Origin: an uncultured Bacilli bacterium | Lineage (GTDB): Bacteria > Bacillota_I > Bacilli_A > RF39 > UBA660 | Length of the DNA stretch: 8,867 bases | NCBI GenBank assembly: GCA_947626215.1 | Contig: CANQRJ010000053.1 | Location: forward strand, 1-8,867 | Direction: 5' to 3' | Shown here: positions 6,882-8,867 of the stretch, in pieces | How the letters are laid out: every line of letters begins with the position of its first letter | Numbering within the stretch: the stretch's first letter is position 1 | Made by a program: the position numbers and the translations under genes | Notes under the pieces: generated by a model | Database searches by the model: none | The model's input: only the letters and a program-made list of their open reading frames with translations | What the model was told of the DNA's origin: nothing

Positions 6882-6887
6882 TATAAT
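6882..6887 (+). promoter_or_regulatory. -10 element upstream of the HerA gene
   Basis: A perfect TATAAT at 6882-6887. The matching -35 position, 17 bases upstream, falls in the terminator T run and is poor (T-rich only). Transcription would start near 6894, about 19 bases before ATG 6913. Confidence 0.5.
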
Positions 6888-6912
6888 AGAGTTAAGAGTA
6901 GGGTTGATTAGC

Positions 6913-8658
6913 ATGTTTGGAAAAATTTTAGATATGGAAGAAAACTTTATTAAAGTCGAAAATATTTCAAAAACCATTCCTTTATCTTTAAAAGGAGTTC
7001 ATGTTGCGTTTGAAGAACCTTCTAAAACAGTGATTGGAAAAATTACAGAAATTAAAAAAGAATATTTTCTAATCTTTTTAGTGGGTGAAATTCAAAATGG
7101 TTTTTTCATACCTGGTATGGATAAAGCTCCTTCTTTAGTAAAACCAGCAAGAATTGTGAATGCAGGGGAATTAATTAGTTTTATTGGAAAACAAAACTTT
7201 CAAGAAAAAGGAACGCTTTTAATAGGAAATTCGATTACTTATGATAATTTTAAAATTACGGCTAATTTGAATGACTTTTTTTCCAATCATTTTGCGATTA
7301 TAGGTAATTCTGGTTATGGTAAAAGTTGTGGAGTCGCTAGAATTTTACAAAATTTATTTTATTTTACACCTCCTAAGAATATGCATTTGGTTTTGTTCGA
7401 TGTTTATGGAGAATATTTAAGTTCTTTTCAAAAAATTGAGACGATTCCAGGGATGCACATTAAAAATTTTAAAAATGAAAGAGAAGAAATTGCAAATGTG
7501 ATTTCTCTTCCTCCTTATTTTTTAGATGCTGATGACCTTGCTATTTTACTTAATGTAGAAGATTCTTATTTAATTCCTATTTTGGAGAAGACTCTTCAAT
7601 ATGTAAGAATTTTTAAAAGTGAAGATCCTACTAGTAAAGAATATAAAAATCATATTATTTCTTCTAGTTTGTTAGAAGTGTTGTCTAGTGGAAAAGATGC
7701 CTCTCAAATGAGAGATCAAATTTTGTCTATTTTGAGTAAATACAATACGGAAGAAGTGAATGAAAATAGTTTAATTAAAGAGCCCGGGTATACTAGAACT
7801 TTAAGACAATGTTTGAATATTGATAATCAAGGTAAGATTAATGCGATTAGTCAAGTTATTGATTATCTAAATCAATTTAAAAAAACAAATTTGCAAGAGT
7901 ATGCTTTTGTTCCTAATTTAACTTATTCTATGGAAGATATTTATGATGCTTTGGAGTTTGCTTTACTTAGTGAAGGAATTTATAACAGTGTTTCAATGTA
8001 TGAAAGAGCCAATAGTTTAAAAGTACATTTGCATGAACTTATTAATGGACCTTATAAAAATTTTTTTGAATATAACGAGGTCATTAGTAAGAAAGATTAT
8101 GTAGAATCTTTATTTCGGGCGCCAAACAATGAAAATGTTCAAATTGTAAATATTAACTTAAATGCTTTAGAAGATCGATTTGCTAAAATTTTAACGAAAT
8201 TATATTCTAAATTATTTTTTGATTATGCAACTTCTTTAAATCCAAAGGGAACGTTTCCCATTAATATTGTTTTAGAAGAAGCTCATCGATATGTAAATAA
8301 AGATAGAGATGAAGAAATTTTAGGTTATAATATTTTTGATCGAATTACAAAAGAGGGTAGAAAGTATGGGGTATTAATGGGATTTATTACCCAAAGACCT
8401 AGTGAGTTATCTGAAACGGCTTTATCTCAATGTTCTAATTTTTTAGTTTTTCGAATTTTTCATCCTGATGATTATCGAATTATTGATGCGATTACTTCTA
8501 GTATTACGAGAGATGATTTGGAACGTTTAAAAACTCTTCGAAAGGGAATGGCTTTGGCTTTTGGAAGTGCATTTCATATCCCAATGGTCGCGAAGCTCGA
8601 CATGCCAGATCCACCCCCTCAAAGTAGTAATGTCGATATTGAAAATACTTGGTATTAA
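6913..8658 (+). CDS. herA: HerA-type hexameric ATPase / DNA translocase
   Basis: A 581-residue FtsK/HerA-superfamily ATPase. The N-terminal ~100 residues fit the HAS-barrel of HerA proteins. Walker A is G131-N-S-G-Y-G-K137-S138. Walker B is 'INIVLEEAH' (450-458) with acidic E455/E456. The segment 'GRKYGVLMGFITQRPSEL' contains T493-Q494-R495-P496, the polar-strand/arginine region of this family. The C-terminus, 'MPDPPPQSS....NTW', is the usual HerA ending, so the gene looks complete. HerA rings pump DNA and work with NurA nuclease in end resection, mainly in archaea; in bacteria they also partner SIR2 or nuclease proteins in phage defence. No partner is visible here. ATG 6913 is preferred over an in-frame TTG at 6904: AGGG (6900-6903) is correctly spaced only for the ATG. 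It sits downstream of a terminator and a TATAAT, so it is probably transcribed separately. An insertion sequence begins just after the stop. Confidence 0.88.
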   Translation: MFGKILDMEENFIKVENISKTIPLSLKGVHVAFEEPSKTVIGKITEIKKEYFLIFLVGEIQNGFFIPGMDKAPSLVKPARIVNAGELISFIGKQNFQEKGTLLIGNSITYDNFKITANLNDFFSNHFAIIGNSGYGKSCGVARILQNLFYFTPPKNMHLVLFDVYGEYLSSFQKIETIPGMHIKNFKNEREEIANVISLPPYFLDADDLAILLNVEDSYLIPILEKTLQYVRIFKSEDPTSKEYKNHIISSSLLEVLSSGKDASQMRDQILSILSKYNTEEVNENSLIKEPGYTRTLRQCLNIDNQGKINAISQVIDYLNQFKKTNLQEYAFVPNLTYSMEDIYDALEFALLSEGIYNSVSMYERANSLKVHLHELINGPYKNFFEYNEVISKKDYVESLFRAPNNENVQIVNINLNALEDRFAKILTKLYSKLFFDYATSLNPKGTFPINIVLEEAHRYVNKDRDEEILGYNIFDRITKEGRKYGVLMGFITQRPSELSETALSQCSNFLVFRIFHPDDYRIIDAITSSITRDDLERLKTLRKGMALAFGSAFHIPMVAKLDMPDPPPQSSNVDIENTWY

Positions 8659-8660
8659 AA

Positions 8661-8867
8661 AAGGGGCTGTTGGGAAATTAAGTAATTAATTTTTTGACAG
8701 TTTCTTTTCTTTTGGCTTTACATATGGGAATTTTTCTTTATGTAAATCATTAGGTGTTTCCCAACAATTTTTTTTGAATTTATTCTCTTCAAACGATTTA
8801 AAACATCTTCTTATGTTTGCTCCTAAACACATTAACATGATTTCTGCTGCAACATTTTCTAATCCTC
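8661..8867 (-). mobile_element. IS1182-family insertion sequence, right end (partial)
   Basis: The outer edge carries GGGGCTGTTGGGAAA (8663-8677), a terminus of the type seen in IS1182-family elements, directly outside the transposase stop codon. The inner TTTCCCAACA (8757-8766) is a perfect 10-base inverted match to TGTTGGGAAA (8668-8677). The element points back toward the HerA gene and continues beyond the window, so the other end and any target duplication cannot be seen. Confidence 0.75.
8686..8867 (-). CDS. IS1182-family transposase, C-terminal fragment (continues off the window)
   Basis: On the complement, the frame from the window edge to TAA at 8688-8686 encodes 59 residues beginning 'GLENVAAEIMLMCLGANIRR' and ending in a Lys-rich tail. 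The first part matches the conserved C-terminal block of IS1182/IS1182-like DDE transposases. Catalytic residues lie upstream, outside the window, so intactness cannot be judged; nothing visible is frameshifted. The stop lies about 25 bases inside the element's end, as expected for a complete 3' terminus. Confidence 0.82.
   Translation of the reverse strand, partial: GLENVAAEIMLMCLGANIRRCFKSFEENKFKKNCWETPNDLHKEKFPYVKPKEKKLSKN

Noticed and set aside
8581..8630. GC-richer patch near the end of herA, possible second foreign cassette
   Set aside because: It encodes the conserved HerA C-terminal 'DPPP' segment, is short, and composition returns to normal within the gene.
1..8867. CRISPR array, tRNA, rRNA or riboswitch
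   Set aside because: Intergenic regions are short (the longest is about 215 bases). I saw no regularly spaced repeats, tRNA-like cloverleaf or recognisable riboswitch core.
6913..8867. Complete HerA-based phage defence system
   Set aside because: Only the ATPase is present. No SIR2, DUF4297, NurA or other effector is encoded next to it within the window, so a defence call is not supported.

Overview
The window is AT-rich, roughly 30% GC by eye, and uses the standard bacterial code: TGG encodes Trp and TGA ends one gene. Strong AGGAGG ribosome binding sites, sigma-A-type promoters with a TG extension, a PrsA-type foldase lipoprotein, two tiny YjcZ-like membrane proteins and an IS1182-type transposase point to a Bacillota, most likely Bacilli, chromosome. 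A gut-dwelling low-GC Bacilli lineage fits, but the species cannot be named from the sequence.

Layout: (1) Bases 1-2031 hold the 3' part of a large exported, Ig-like, multi-domain surface protein. Its last ~60 codons are a GC-rich, adenine-poor cassette that looks like the variable region of a diversity-generating retroelement (DGR) target. (2) mscL (2247-2666) encodes a mechanosensitive channel. (3) A translationally coupled pair (2774-5403) encodes a CrtI/retinol-saturase-like flavoprotein and an FAD/NAD(P)H/[2Fe-2S] reductase. It has its own promoter just upstream and ends at a bidirectional terminator. (4) Converging on that terminator from the other strand is prsA (6456-5455), a parvulin-type foldase lipoprotein with a clear promoter. 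(5) Two tiny membrane-protein genes (6589-6838), too short for usual gene calling, end at a terminator. (6) A HerA-type hexameric ATPase gene (6913-8658) follows. (7) The right end of an IS1182-family insertion sequence sits a few bases after the HerA stop codon, and its transposase gene runs off the window.

The genes do not form one pathway. The clear functional unit is the flavoprotein/reductase pair, where the second protein probably passes electrons from NAD(P)H to the first to reduce or isomerise carbon-carbon double bonds in a lipid-like substrate. PrsA could help fold exported proteins such as the Ig-like surface protein. The most unusual element is the putative hypervariable C-terminus of that surface protein. 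No reverse transcriptase or template repeat lies in the window, so if it is a DGR target it is a remote one. HerA has no NurA, SIR2 or other nuclease/NADase partner in view; whatever lies beyond the insertion sequence is unknown.
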